Source: Hanstruepera neustonica (GTDB taxonomy: Bacteria > Bacteroidota > Bacteroidia > Flavobacteriales > Flavobacteriaceae). From it: a DNA stretch of 64,000 nt. This document shows, one piece after another, positions 24,757-35,300 of this stretch. Within the stretch, counting starts at the first letter, position 1. Each line of letters opens with the position of its first letter. The position numbers and the translations under genes were made by a program. Where the stretch lies: the NCBI RefSeq assembly GCF_002895005.1, contig NZ_POWF01000006.1:62001-126000 (forward strand). The letters run 5' to 3'. Under the pieces are notes generated by a model. It searched no databases. It worked only from the letters and a program-made list of their open reading frames with translations, and had not been told where the DNA came from.

Positions 24757-27700
24757 ATGAAGCGTTTTTTCTTTTTCGTAATTTTTACGCTAGTTACCTT
24801 TTATACTGAAATTACATTTTCTCAAACCACTACGATTACAATAGGTGATTGGCACACTGGCTGGTACCAAAACAATGGTTATCATGATTCATTTAATACC
24901 AATTATTTAGTTGGTCCTTATAATGGTAGGACATACCATAACTTTTTTATTTTTAATTTAAATTCATTACCTCAAAATGTTGAAATAATAAGCGCGCAAT
25001 TATCTGTAATTTCTGCAAGTTCCGCAATATCTTCATCAAACGCAACGTATACCTTATTCAATGTTAGTAGTAATTATAATACTGTAAGAAATTCCTCAAA
25101 TAGTATTTCAGTATGGAATGATTTAGGATCTGGTCCTGTATATGGATCGTACAGCGTAAATAATTCGACTGGTTTTAGAAGAGATTTTAATTTAAACGCA
25201 ACAGCATTGAATGAATTAGAATCACAAGCAGGGAATTACTTTACCATTGGAGGTAGAATTACATCTGGAAACGGATATATTTTTGGAGGAAGTGGTTATG
25301 GAACCCAATTATTAAGAATTACTTACAGAAATAATAACGTACCGCCTGTTGTTACCTGTCCTTCGGATTTGATTGTTGAAAATTTACCAGAATCATGTGG
25401 TGCAATAGCATTTTTTGGAGCTACAGATACAGCAGGTATTCCGCAATCAACAATTACATACAGTCACCAACCTGGAGATTTTTTTCCTGTGGGTATAACC
25501 ACTGTTACAGCTACTGCCACAAATAGTGTTGGCAGTGATAGTTGTACATTTGACGTAGTTGTCGAGGATACTGAAGCACCAGTTTTAACCTGTCCTGCTA
25601 ATCAAGTAATAGTATTAGATGCAGCTTGCGATGGCGTTATGCCGGATTATACGGTTGGTGTTGCTACCGATAATTGTGGCGTGACGGTTACGCAAGTCCC
25701 TGCTGCTGGAACAACCTTTAACGGTGACCAAGTTGTCTCGGTTACCTTGACCGCTGATGATAATAATGGTAATACTGTGGATTGTACCTTTGATGTGCAT
25801 TTTGATGATCAAACACCGCCTGTTTTAACTTGTCTTGCTGATCAAGTCGTTGTTTTAGATGCAACTTGTGATGCTGTTATGCCAGACTATACCGACGGTG
25901 TAGCTACCGATAATTGTGGGGTGACGGTTACGCAAGTCCCTGCTGCTGGAACAGCTTTTAACGGTGACCAAGTTGTCGCGGTCATACTGACCGCTGATGA
26001 TGGTAATGGTAATGTGGTAGATTGTACGTTTGATGTGCATTTCGATGATCAAACACCGCCTGTTTTAAACTGTCCTGCTGATCAAGTCGTGGTTTTAGAT
26101 GCGACTTGTGATGCCATCATGCCTTATTATACGGTTGGTGTTGCCACCGATAATTGTGGCGTGACCGTTTCACAAATACCTGCTGCTGGAACAGCCTTTA
26201 ACGGAGACCAAGTTGTTGCGGTTACGCTGACCGCTGATGATGGCAATGGTAATTCAGTGGATTGTACCTTTGATGTCCATTTTGATGATCAAACACCGCC
26301 TGTTTTAACCTGTCCTGCTGATCAAGTCGTGGTTTTAGATACGACCTGTGATGCCATCATGCCGGATTATACGATTGGTGTTGCCACTGATAATTGTGGC
26401 GTGACCGTTTCACAAATACCTGCTGCTGGAACAGCCTTTAACGGTGATCAGGTTGTCGCGGTCATACTGACCGCTGATGATGGTAATGGTAATGTGGTGG
26501 ATTGTACATTTAATGTGCATTTTGACGATCAAACACCGCCTGTTTTAACCTGTCCTGCTGATCAAGTCGTGGTTTTAGATGCTACCTGTGATGCCATCAT
26601 GCCTGATTATACGGTTGGTGTTGCCACTGATAATTGTGGCGTGACCGTTACACAAGTACCCGCTGCTGGAACAGCCTTTAGCGGTGACCAAGTTGTCGCA
26701 GTTATACTGACCGCTGATGATGGCAATGGTAATTCAGTGGATTGTACCTTTGATGTCCATTTTGATGATCAAACACCACCTGTTTTAACCTGTCCTGCTG
26801 ATCAAGTCGTGGTTTTAGATGCGACCTGTGATGCCATCATGCCTGATTATACGGTTGGTGTTGCCACCGATAATTGTGGGGTTACCGTTTCACAAATACC
26901 TGCTGCTGGAACAGTCTTTAGTGGCGACCAGGTTGTCGCGGTTACCTTGAATGCTGATGATGGTAATGGTAATTCAGTGGATTGTACCTTTGATGTCCAT
27001 TTTGATGATCAAACACCACCAGTTATATCCTGTGTACCAAATACGACATTTAATACTGACCCTGGCGTATGTGATTATACTGTAGTGGGATCTGAACTGG
27101 ATGCCAGCTTTACCGATAACTGCTCGTCTGGCAGTATTACCAACGATTATAATAACGATGCTTCCCTTGCTGGAGCCATATTCCCGCAAGGTACTACTGT
27201 TGTGACCTGGACCGTAGATGATGGTAATGGCCAAATAGTAGCATGCACAACTGACGTCATTGTTGAGGATAACGAAGCACCAATTATTAATTGCGGTGCT
27301 ACCACAGCACAAAATTTAGTAATCAATAATGACTTTGAAAATAATGCCATTCATGATGGTTTAGGATCTACTAATTGGATTTCATTTTATGAGGCTTGGG
27401 GAAGTGTTAGAAGTTATGACCAAAATATCATTGGTTCTGCGCAAAGTGGTAATTTCTATATAAAAATGTTCGGTCCTAATTCTGGTGTTTTCCAAGATTT
27501 CCCTGTCAATACTGGAGATAATATTACTGGCAAAGTTTATATGCAAAATGCCTCATTCGATCCAACAAATCCAGATGGTTGGGGGCAAGTAAAATTAGAA
27601 TGGTTAGTTGGAGGCTCCATCGTAGGGGTAGAAACCTCTCCGTTCTTTACTTCTGCTTCTAGCCCTCAAGACGTTTGGACAGAAATCAGTGTTGATGCTA

Positions 27701-30700
27701 CTGCGCCCGTTGGAGTTACCGGTGTAAGGTTGGTTCTTATAAGCCAACAACCAACTGGTGGCGCCATCATGTTTGATAATGCTAGTCTTGTAAATAATGG
27801 CAATACAAGTCCAGGAGACATAACTGTTAATAATGATCTGGGACAATGTGGTGCCCAATTGGTTATTCCAACACCTGCCTATAGTGACAATTGTTCTATA
27901 GCCTCTATTACAAACGACTACACTGGTACTGACAATGCTAGTGGTTTTTATCCTGTTGGAACGACAACTGTTAATTGGACTGTTGTTGATCAAGCAGGTC
28001 TTACTGCAACTTGCTCCATTGATGTGACTGTAATCGACAACGAAGCACCAGTAGTCAACTGCTTGAGCCTTCAGGTACAATTAGACGAGTTTGGTAACGG
28101 TAGTATCTCTGAAGAAGATATTAATGGTGATTCCACTGACAACTGTGAGATTGCAAGTATTGAACTTTCACAATTGGACTTTGATTGTTCCGATATTGGT
28201 GGAGACCTGGATGGTTTGATCATCTCCGAATACGTGGATGGTGCTGGTGATAACGACTGTGTTGAGATTTTCAATGGTACGGGTAATGAAGTGAACTTAT
28301 TAGGTGATAACTATGTGTTACGCGTCTATGCTGATGGTGGTACCACGGCTTTATATGAAGTGCCTTTATTGGGTACTATCGCCGATCGTGATGTGTATGT
28401 CCTGTGCTTTGGTAACAATGATGGTGCGGATCAAGCGGATCAAATTGACGGTTTTGGCTTTGATGGTAACGATGCCGTGGCCCTTGTGAAGGATGGCAAT
28501 GCGGTTGACGTTGTGGGTGTCATTGGTACGAATCCTGGTACAGGATGGTCTTCTGGTGGTGTAACCACTGCTGGTACGACCCTTGTTAGAAACGTAGATG
28601 TGCTTCAAGGCAATATCAATGCCTTTGTGGCCAATTTATCAAGTGAATGGACACAATTCCCTCAAGGTACCTATGGTAACCTAGGGGCTCATGATATTGA
28701 GATTACTGATTTGGCTAATAATGTGATATTAACGGTAACCGATACCAGTGGTAACGTGTCTACCTGTGAAGGTAATGTAACCGTTGTGGATATGGTTCCA
28801 CCGGTTCCTGCCTGTCAAGATATTACTGTACAACTGGGTATTGATGGTACGGCTACTGTAGCACCTTCACAAGTGGATAATGGATCTGATGATGCCTGTG
28901 GTATTGCAACCCTGGAATTGGATGTAACCGAATTTGATTGTTCGAACATTGGTGCTAACCCAGTGGTCTTAACGGTAACGGATGTTAATGGTAATACCGC
29001 CACTTGTAATGCCACAGTGACTATAGAAGACAATGTGGCACCTACCGTAGTGACACAGAACATTACTGTTCAGTTGGATGATCAGGGTAATGCTTCTATT
29101 GAAGCGCTTGATGTGGATGGTGGTTCTACTGATGCCTGTGGTATTGATACCTATGCCGTGACACCTAACAGTTTTGACTGTTCCAACATTGGCGATAATA
29201 CAGTAACGTTAACCGTTACGGATATCCATGGTAATGCGGCCAGTGAAACGGCTGTGGTAACTGTGGAAGACATGGTTAACCCGATTGCGGTCTGTAATGA
29301 TATCTCCATATATCTCAATGCGGATGGTACTTATACCCTATCTCAAAGTGATATTGATGCCATTGCGGATGGTAGTACTGATAACTGTGATACGGACTTA
29401 ACATATAGTGTATCTCCTGATACATTCACTTGTGCCGAAGAAGGTGACAATACGGTCACCCTAACGGTAACGGATGATTATGGCAACGCATCTACCTGTA
29501 CAGCCACTGTAACAGTGGATGGTAGCTTCCCTGAAGTGACCATCACGCAAAGTGAGCTTCCAGAATTCTGCCAAGGGGCTGTCGTGGTCTTAACGGCCAA
29601 CAGTGATGAGGCTGTGGAATACTTATGGAACTCTGGTGAGGAAACGGCTTCTATTGAAGTGGGTGCCAACGGTATCTATGGGGTACTGGTAACTTCGGCT
29701 ACCAACTGTACGGCTTATGCCGAGTTTGAAGTGACTGGATTTGATCCAGGTTCGCTTACTGCAGCATATACCATCATTGCTGAAGAAGAGGTTTACTTGC
29801 ATGGCAATAATTTAGTACAAACTGGTGGTGTTGGAGCAATGGATCCAAATGTTGGTAACATCAAGCTGCACCAAGCCACCACAGTGGTCGGTTTCGGTCA
29901 GGCAGTGAGTTTTAACCTGAACCAAGGCAGTACTGTCGGTAGTCAGGTGTTTGCACCTGCCAACCCAACAATCCCATCGTTTGTATTCAATACATTATCA
30001 AATAACAGTAGTCCGGATGCTACGGTGAACAATAACCAGACACAGACCTTAACAGGCAGTGTCTATGATGTGGTGACCGTGAAGCAAAATGCGACCGTGA
30101 TATTTACACAATCAAATGTGTACATCAACGAACTGAAGACCTTTGATGGGGCTAGTATCGAGTTTGAGAACTGTGCCAATGTCTTTATTAACGAGAAGTT
30201 CATGCTCGCACAGAACGGTACCATCAATGCGGATGATCCAAACAAGGTGGTGCTCTATGTGAACCAGGATGTACAGATTGAAAAAGGTTCTTATGTACGC
30301 GCCAGTATTCATGCCTATTTCCATGAATTAATGGTGAAAGGTGACCAAAACGGGGACCCAACTTATATGACCGGACTGTTCATTGCCAATCGTGTGCATG
30401 GTAACAAGAATACGGTATGGAATGCTGATGACTTGTGTGATCCATGTCCTGTTGACCAACCAGTCTCTGGTAGCATTGATGTTGTAGACAGCAGTGACTT
30501 GAGAATGGGTATTGATATGGAGGTATCGGCTTGGCCGAACCCATCCAACAGCAACTTTAACTTAAGGCTGAAAACAGCCATCAGTAATGATGATGTGCAA
30601 GTCGAGGTATTCGATATGAACAACAGACTCGTTCATAAAGGGGACTTTAGTTATGATGGTACGCACGTGTTCGGCGACAAACTGGACGGTGGCGTGTACA

Positions 30701-30756
30701 TCGTGAAAGTGACCCAAAGCGGTATCACCAAGTCGGTCAGACTGGTACGGTACTAA
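24757..30756 (+). CDS. Giant secreted HYR-repeat protein with T9SS sorting domain (1999 aa)
   Basis: 1999 aa with a signal peptide (1-23). Order: a unique N-terminal domain (about 24-195, tyrosine/asparagine-rich beta type); one HYR repeat; six near-identical 80-residue HYR-like repeats (about 269-748, each with VVLDATCDAIMPDYT, ATDNCGVTV and a DD.(T/N)GN segment); another HYR; a carbohydrate-binding-like jelly-roll (about 850-1010, NNDFENNAIHDG to IMFDNASLV); further HYR-like modules; a lamin-tail domain (about 1150-1315, LIISEYVDGAGDNDCVEIFNG); more modules; an Ig-like domain (about 1590-1660); a beta-helix-like region (about 1665-1905); and a T9SS sorting domain (about 1920-1999). From residue 1338 on it is almost identical to the 3366-aa protein. 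Likely a cell-surface adhesin. Confidence 0.88.
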   Translation: MKRFFFFVIFTLVTFYTEITFSQTTTITIGDWHTGWYQNNGYHDSFNTNYLVGPYNGRTYHNFFIFNLNSLPQNVEIISAQLSVISASSAISSSNATYTLFNVSSNYNTVRNSSNSISVWNDLGSGPVYGSYSVNNSTGFRRDFNLNATALNELESQAGNYFTIGGRITSGNGYIFGGSGYGTQLLRITYRNNNVPPVVTCPSDLIVENLPESCGAIAFFGATDTAGIPQSTITYSHQPGDFFPVGITTVTATATNSVGSDSCTFDVVVEDTEAPVLTCPANQVIVLDAACDGVMPDYTVGVATDNCGVTVTQVPAAGTTFNGDQVVSVTLTADDNNGNTVDCTFDVHFDDQTPPVLTCLADQVVVLDATCDAVMPDYTDGVATDNCGVTVTQVPAAGTAFNGDQVVAVILTADDGNGNVVDCTFDVHFDDQTPPVLNCPADQVVVLDATCDAIMPYYTVGVATDNCGVTVSQIPAAGTAFNGDQVVAVTLTADDGNGNSVDCTFDVHFDDQTPPVLTCPADQVVVLDTTCDAIMPDYTIGVATDNCGVTVSQIPAAGTAFNGDQVVAVILTADDGNGNVVDCTFNVHFDDQTPPVLTCPADQVVVLDATCDAIMPDYTVGVATDNCGVTVTQVPAAGTAFSGDQVVAVILTADDGNGNSVDCTFDVHFDDQTPPVLTCPADQVVVLDATCDAIMPDYTVGVATDNCGVTVSQIPAAGTVFSGDQVVAVTLNADDGNGNSVDCTFDVHFDDQTPPVISCVPNTTFNTDPGVCDYTVVGSELDASFTDNCSSGSITNDYNNDASLAGAIFPQGTTVVTWTVDDGNGQIVACTTDVIVEDNEAPIINCGATTAQNLVINNDFENNAIHDGLGSTNWISFYEAWGSVRSYDQNIIGSAQSGNFYIKMFGPNSGVFQDFPVNTGDNITGKVYMQNASFDPTNPDGWGQVKLEWLVGGSIVGVETSPFFTSASSPQDVWTEISVDATAPVGVTGVRLVLISQQPTGGAIMFDNASLVNNGNTSPGDITVNNDLGQCGAQLVIPTPAYSDNCSIASITNDYTGTDNASGFYPVGTTTVNWTVVDQAGLTATCSIDVTVIDNEAPVVNCLSLQVQLDEFGNGSISEEDINGDSTDNCEIASIELSQLDFDCSDIGGDLDGLIISEYVDGAGDNDCVEIFNGTGNEVNLLGDNYVLRVYADGGTTALYEVPLLGTIADRDVYVLCFGNNDGADQADQIDGFGFDGNDAVALVKDGNAVDVVGVIGTNPGTGWSSGGVTTAGTTLVRNVDVLQGNINAFVANLSSEWTQFPQGTYGNLGAHDIEITDLANNVILTVTDTSGNVSTCEGNVTVVDMVPPVPACQDITVQLGIDGTATVAPSQVDNGSDDACGIATLELDVTEFDCSNIGANPVVLTVTDVNGNTATCNATVTIEDNVAPTVVTQNITVQLDDQGNASIEALDVDGGSTDACGIDTYAVTPNSFDCSNIGDNTVTLTVTDIHGNAASETAVVTVEDMVNPIAVCNDISIYLNADGTYTLSQSDIDAIADGSTDNCDTDLTYSVSPDTFTCAEEGDNTVTLTVTDDYGNASTCTATVTVDGSFPEVTITQSELPEFCQGAVVVLTANSDEAVEYLWNSGEETASIEVGANGIYGVLVTSATNCTAYAEFEVTGFDPGSLTAAYTIIAEEEVYLHGNNLVQTGGVGAMDPNVGNIKLHQATTVVGFGQAVSFNLNQGSTVGSQVFAPANPTIPSFVFNTLSNNSSPDATVNNNQTQTLTGSVYDVVTVKQNATVIFTQSNVYINELKTFDGASIEFENCANVFINEKFMLAQNGTINADDPNKVVLYVNQDVQIEKGSYVRASIHAYFHELMVKGDQNGDPTYMTGLFIANRVHGNKNTVWNADDLCDPCPVDQPVSGSIDVVDSSDLRMGIDMEVSAWPNPSNSNFNLRLKTAISNDDVQVEVFDMNNRLVHKGDFSYDGTHVFGDKLDGGVYIVKVTQSGITKSVRLVRY
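25561..27000 (+). repeat. Six tandem 240-bp repeats inside the 1999-aa gene
   Basis: Exact 240-bp periodicity, in frame (80 codons per unit), at about 25561, 25801, 26041, 26281, 26521 and 26761. Later units are closer to each other than to the first, which indicates expansion by unequal recombination. Copy number is likely to vary between strains. Confidence 0.9.
28771..30620 (+). repeat. 1.85-kb tract repeated at 40454-42303
   Basis: By eye, 28771-30620 matches 40454-42303 without a difference at a constant offset of 11,683 bases. The matching shorter reading frames on the opposite strand are also identical. Similarity at lower identity extends back to about 28046 and forward through the terminator at 30810. 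It encodes the C-terminal modules and most of the T9SS domain of both giants. This is a recent duplication or gene conversion. Confidence 0.88.
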
Positions 30757-30780
30757 CCAACCATAGTAGTTTTAGTGATA

Positions 30781-30810
30781 AAAAAACCCTCCAACATTGG
30801 AGGGTTTTTT
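30781..30810. terminator. Terminator after the 1999-aa gene
   Basis: Perfect 14-bp stem AAAAAACCCTCCAA (30781-30794) / TTGGAGGGTTTTTT (30797-30810). The same hairpin follows the 3366-aa gene (42463-42492). Confidence 0.9.
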
Positions 30811-30922
30811 GTTACTGTTATTTATCTGAATTATTTAACCGCTTATCGAAAAAACAATTTGGTAACCATTTATTAAACTTGATATTTTGGGAACTTAAAA
30901 TTTAATTACCTACTTTTAACCT

Positions 30923-31091
30923 GCTATTAATCAACATATCTACTTCATTAGGGATAGGTTGTAACTAACCAACATCTACATAAATTTAATTGTATCTAAC
31001 AGAACATTGTAATGTCTCTGAAGGCATATCTTGTGTTTTGGTAATGTTTAAAAACCAACACAGGTTAATTATGGATTCTTTTGCTTATTGA
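30923..31091 (+). promoter_or_regulatory. Conserved leader B upstream of the collar-giant operon
   Basis: GCTATTAATCAACATATCT (30923-30941) is identical to leader A, then GTTGTAACTAACCA, a related middle part, and hairpin GTGTTTTGG (31033-31041) / CCAACAC (31055-31061). Unlike leader A, 85 bases follow before the first gene. They contain a six-codon mini-ORF (31071-31091, MDSFAY, then TGA). Confidence 0.6.
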
Positions 31092-31146
31092 TAAGTTTCA
31101 ATGAGTCTGAATGACATAACTAACTTATCTTAAACCAAAACATATT

Positions 31147-31722
31147 ATGAAAAATCACATTTCAATGCTATGCCTTTTTCTATTCATGTCTATAGGCACA
31201 ATTCAAGCTCAAGAACCATTTATTGGTGAAATTAGGATGTTCGGCGGCAACTTTGCTCCTTCCGGATGGGCATTTTGCGACGGACAACTATTACCTATTA
31301 ATCAACATCAAGCGCTCTTTTCTCTTTTAGGAACGACCTATGGAGGAGATGGCAGAACGACTTTTGGTCTACCTGATTTAAGAGGTCGATTTGCTATGCA
31401 TGCTGGTAACGGCCCAGGATTAACGGCTAGACCGCAAGGACAAACAAGTGGTTCTGAAAGTCATTTATTAACATCTAACAATTTACCATCACATAGTCAT
31501 GTTGTAGCTATTCCAACTGCAGAAGAAGGTGACACAGATCTTCCTAATGGCAACAACCTTTCGGGTAATGGAATCAACGGATTTAAAGCAAGTTCGGACA
31601 ATACATTGGGAACTTTTAATTCAGGTAATACTGGTGGTAATACCTCTGTTGATCATATGCCACCCTATACGACTGTGAGATACATCATAGCCCTCAATGG
31701 GATATTTCCTTCAAGAAGCTAA
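31147..31722 (+). CDS. Secreted tail-collar (microcystin-dependent type) protein 1
   Basis: 191 aa with a signal peptide (about 1-21, ending IQAQ). The mature part is one phage tail-collar domain: GEIRMFGGNFAPSGWAFCDG (27-46), LFSLLGTTYGGDGRTTFGLPDLRGR, then a glycine/asparagine-rich segment and the closing MPPYTTVRYIIALNGIFPS. The closest bacterial relatives are proteins of the microcystin-dependent type, which are secreted single-domain proteins rather than phage parts. First gene of an operon with an adjacent paralogue (20 bases) and the 3366-aa giant. A trimeric beta-structured surface component or ligand of the giant is plausible; function unproven. No phage genes are near. Confidence 0.88.
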   Translation: MKNHISMLCLFLFMSIGTIQAQEPFIGEIRMFGGNFAPSGWAFCDGQLLPINQHQALFSLLGTTYGGDGRTTFGLPDLRGRFAMHAGNGPGLTARPQGQTSGSESHLLTSNNLPSHSHVVAIPTAEEGDTDLPNGNNLSGNGINGFKASSDNTLGTFNSGNTGGNTSVDHMPPYTTVRYIIALNGIFPSRS

Positions 31723-31741
31723 CTAACACAAAATATTTATT

Positions 31742-32317
31742 ATGAAAAAACAACTTATAATTTTTACGATACTATTATTTTCCTTCACAAATGTTTCACA
31801 AGCCCAAGATGGTTTTATTGGTGAAATTAGAATGTTTGCAGGGAATTTCGCACCAAGAAACTGGGCTTTTTGCGATGGTCAATTACTATCTATAAGCTCA
31901 AATACAGCTTTATTTTCAATATTGGGTACTACCTACGGCGGTGACGGTAGAACAACATTTGCATTACCCGATTTAAGAGGTCGATTTGCCATGCATGCAG
32001 GTAGTGGTCCTGGATTGACGCCTAGACCTCAAGGGCAAGTTAGTGGTTCTGAAAGCCATATATTAACAGTTAACAACATACCATCACATAGTCACGTTGT
32101 AGCCATTCCAACAGCAGAGGAAGGTGACACAGATCTTCCAAATGGCAACAACTTATCAGGTAATGGAATCAATGGATTTAAATCAAGTTCTGATAATACA
32201 CTAGGAACTTTTAATACGGGTAACACTGGTGGCAATACGTCTGTCAACCATATGCCTCCATATACAACTGTAAGATATATCATATGCTTACAAGGAATTT
32301 ATCCTTCAAGAAGCTAA
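31742..32317 (+). CDS. Secreted tail-collar (microcystin-dependent type) protein 2
   Basis: 191 aa, same length and architecture as the preceding gene, with highly similar mature sequence (GEIRMFAGNFAPRNWAFCDGQ; AEEGDTDLPNGNNLSGNGIN is shared in full) and a diverged signal peptide (MKKQLIIFTILLFSFTNVSQAQ). A tandem duplication. Differences cluster around the collar loop (SISSNTALFSI in place of PINQHQALFSL), so the two may form a heteromer or bind different partners. It is followed by 21 bases and then the 3366-aa gene, so all three are probably on one mRNA from leader B. Confidence 0.88.
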   Translation: MKKQLIIFTILLFSFTNVSQAQDGFIGEIRMFAGNFAPRNWAFCDGQLLSISSNTALFSILGTTYGGDGRTTFALPDLRGRFAMHAGSGPGLTPRPQGQVSGSESHILTVNNIPSHSHVVAIPTAEEGDTDLPNGNNLSGNGINGFKSSSDNTLGTFNTGNTGGNTSVNHMPPYTTVRYIICLQGIYPSRS

Positions 32318-32338
32318 TAAGTTTAAATATTTATCATT

Positions 32339-35300
32339 ATGAAAAAAATACTACTACTGATAGCAACCATTATTGTTACAATTAATGGTTATACGCAAAC
32401 AAACTTATCAGCTGGCGATATCGCATTTCTTGGAAGTAATACAGATGGGGCAACCAATCTGGATGATTCTTTTGCTTTTGTACTACTCAAAGATATTGAT
32501 GCAGCAACAACCATCATCTTTACAGACAGAGGTTGGAATGATAGTACCAACAGTTTCTTTAATTATCCAGGTGATGGAGAATTAACGTGGACCTCTGGTG
32601 TAGCCAGGTCAAAGGGTGATATAGTGACACTGGATTTATCTAGTTTAAACCCTGTATCTACGGCCTATTCCTACATAGGCGATCAATTATTTGCCATTCA
32701 AGGATCCATTAGTACACCTATATTTATTGCTGGTTTACAGTTTAACAATGTTGCTTCCGGTGGCGATGACGCTAATTGGGATGGTGCTGCAATTGATAAT
32801 GCTACTTCTGCACTCCCAAACGATTTAGTAACTGGTGATACTGCTGTAAGATTGGTTAATGCCAGTAATTTAGAACAAGATAACTGGCAATTTAGCTGTG
32901 CGCTAGCAGGCGCAAACCCGATTGAGGGTTCACCAGAACAAATACGCGCTATATTGCACAATCGCAATAATTGGGTTAGTAATGATACTTCAGTATATAG
33001 CCCAGCCGTAGAAGTTGGATGTGCCGTATCTGTTTTGGATAATTGTCAAACTTCGGATGCCACAACAGCTTTCAATGATGAGGCGAATGATGGCTTTGGC
33101 AGTTGGACTTTTGCCACTACAGGTAGCTCTGGAAATTTCACTGCATCTTCTACTAATAATGGTGATGGTGACAACAACGGTGATGGTGATATCAATAGCT
33201 CTGGTGCGGCTTGGGGCTTATTTGCCAATTCTGGTCAAATAGCAGAAATGGTTCGTCCTTTTGATAGTCCTTTAAGTACTGGTGATTCCTTTAGCATTCA
33301 GATGGATAATGGTTGGATTGAAGCCGGTGGTGTTGTAGGCTTTAGCTTACGAAATACAAGCGGACAAAACCTATTGGAGTTTTACTACGCCAACGGGCAA
33401 CCAAGCTATACTATAGATAACCTGAATGGCGCTGAAGGAACTGGAATTGGTTTTACAGACGAAGGTTTACAGTTTGACATGACTATGACATCTGCTAACA
33501 CTGTAGACATTACCATAACAGAATTATTTAACGGTACAACACATAATTTTAGTAAGTCCCTAAAAAATCCTGCTGGCGGACAAGTTATTTCATTCTTAAG
33601 GATGTTTAATTTTAATGCAGGATTCAACCAAGAGCGCAATGCCTACTTTAATAATCTAGAGGTTTGCTCTACTCCAGGAACTGATAATGATGGAGATGGC
33701 TTTACGGATGATGTGGATTGCGATGATAACAATGCTGCTGTTAATCCTGGAGCTACCGAGATAAACTTTAATGGTATTGATGATGACTGTAACCCAAGTA
33801 CACTTGACGAAAACTCTGGTATTTTTGAGAGCTACGTCATTGTTAATGGTACCTATTATGACTTACAAGCAACAACTGGTAATCCAGATTTTCAGGGTAA
33901 TAATTTTGGTAATCTTACCTGTGGAACTGGCTTATTGCTAGATGGAGCCCAAAATAAAACATTTAAGTGTGATTCTGGAAATATAACAAATGGCACATTG
34001 CGCTATGAAGTTTACGAGACGTCTTCTGGCTCTTCAGGAGCATTTAACCAATTAAATTTAGGGTTTTTAAGTGATGATGCAGGAGCACCATCTGGTTGCC
34101 AAAACCAAACATGGGAAACTAGTAATCAAGGCATTGACCTATTAAATGGTTTAGCTCCAGGAAATTACACCTTACAAGTTTACACTACAGCAGATTACAC
34201 TTCAAATCCGAATTCTGGAACGCATTTAGCTAATAATAATAGTGCAAACTACAGTGCGCAATTTACAGTGGTGGCTGATACTACGCCTCCTACCATTCAA
34301 TGCCCTGATGATTTAACAGTTTCAACAGATGCTGATGCATGTTCAGCTACAAACTTTAACATAGTTACTCCAATAGCGATCGTAAATCCTGATTTTGAAA
34401 TACTATACAAAGCAGGCTCTACAACGGTAACTGCTCCAGCATTACCAAATGGGTCCTTTGCAACTGGTCCAAATGAAACCAACTTAACGGGTCCAAACCT
34501 TACCTTTAGTGATGGCTCATCTGGAAACCAATATGATATGGCAGGTTGGACGTGGAATGCAGAAATGGGCGTGACGCGTTATGATAACACGGGCAATTTT
34601 AGCGTAAATAGAGGAAATATAGCATTAATAAATGGTGCTTGGTTTGGTGGCGGTACAGCCGAAAAAACCATGTCTCAAACACTTACGGAAAATCTTCAAC
34701 AAAATGTTACCTATACCCTTACAGCAGATTTTGGTTGGAGAAATGATAATTCAAAAGCAACAAATCCGCCTGTTTTAAGGTTGTATGCGGGAGCTACTCA
34801 ACTTACTCCAGTATCCTCTAGTAGTCCAAAGCTAGAACAGGGTGATTTTGTGACTTATTCTAGAACATTTGTTGTGAATAATGCGGGTATTTCTGGACCT
34901 TTGCGAATTGAGTTAGGTTTAGGGGCAAATACTAATGGTCAACAATTAAATATAGACGGTGTTACTTTAAATGCCAATACACCAATTGCTAATGATGATT
35001 GTGCCATTGCTTCGGTTATAGCAACCTTTAATGGTAATCCTGTTGATGCCTCAACAATATTCCCATTAGGTAGTAATGATGTTGTTTGGACAGCAACTGA
35101 TACTTCTGGCAATACTGCGAGTTGTACACAAGTTATTTTAGTTGAAGATACAATTGCTCCAACCGTGGTATGTAATGACATCACTGTGGAGCTAGATGCT
35201 TCAGGTAACTATACTTTATCTCAAGCTGATTTGGAAGCCATTGGTGCTGGAAGTAACGATGCTTGCGGCGATGTGTCATTTAGTGTAGATAATGATACGT

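Noticed and set aside
25561-27000. Possible CRISPR-like array because of regular repeats
   Set aside because: Units are 240 bp, contiguous and in frame within a protein gene. There are no short repeats with unique spacers and no cas genes.
31147-32317. Tail-collar proteins as evidence of a prophage
   Set aside because: Both have signal peptides and sit among T9SS surface genes. No capsid, terminase, portal or lysis genes are nearby.
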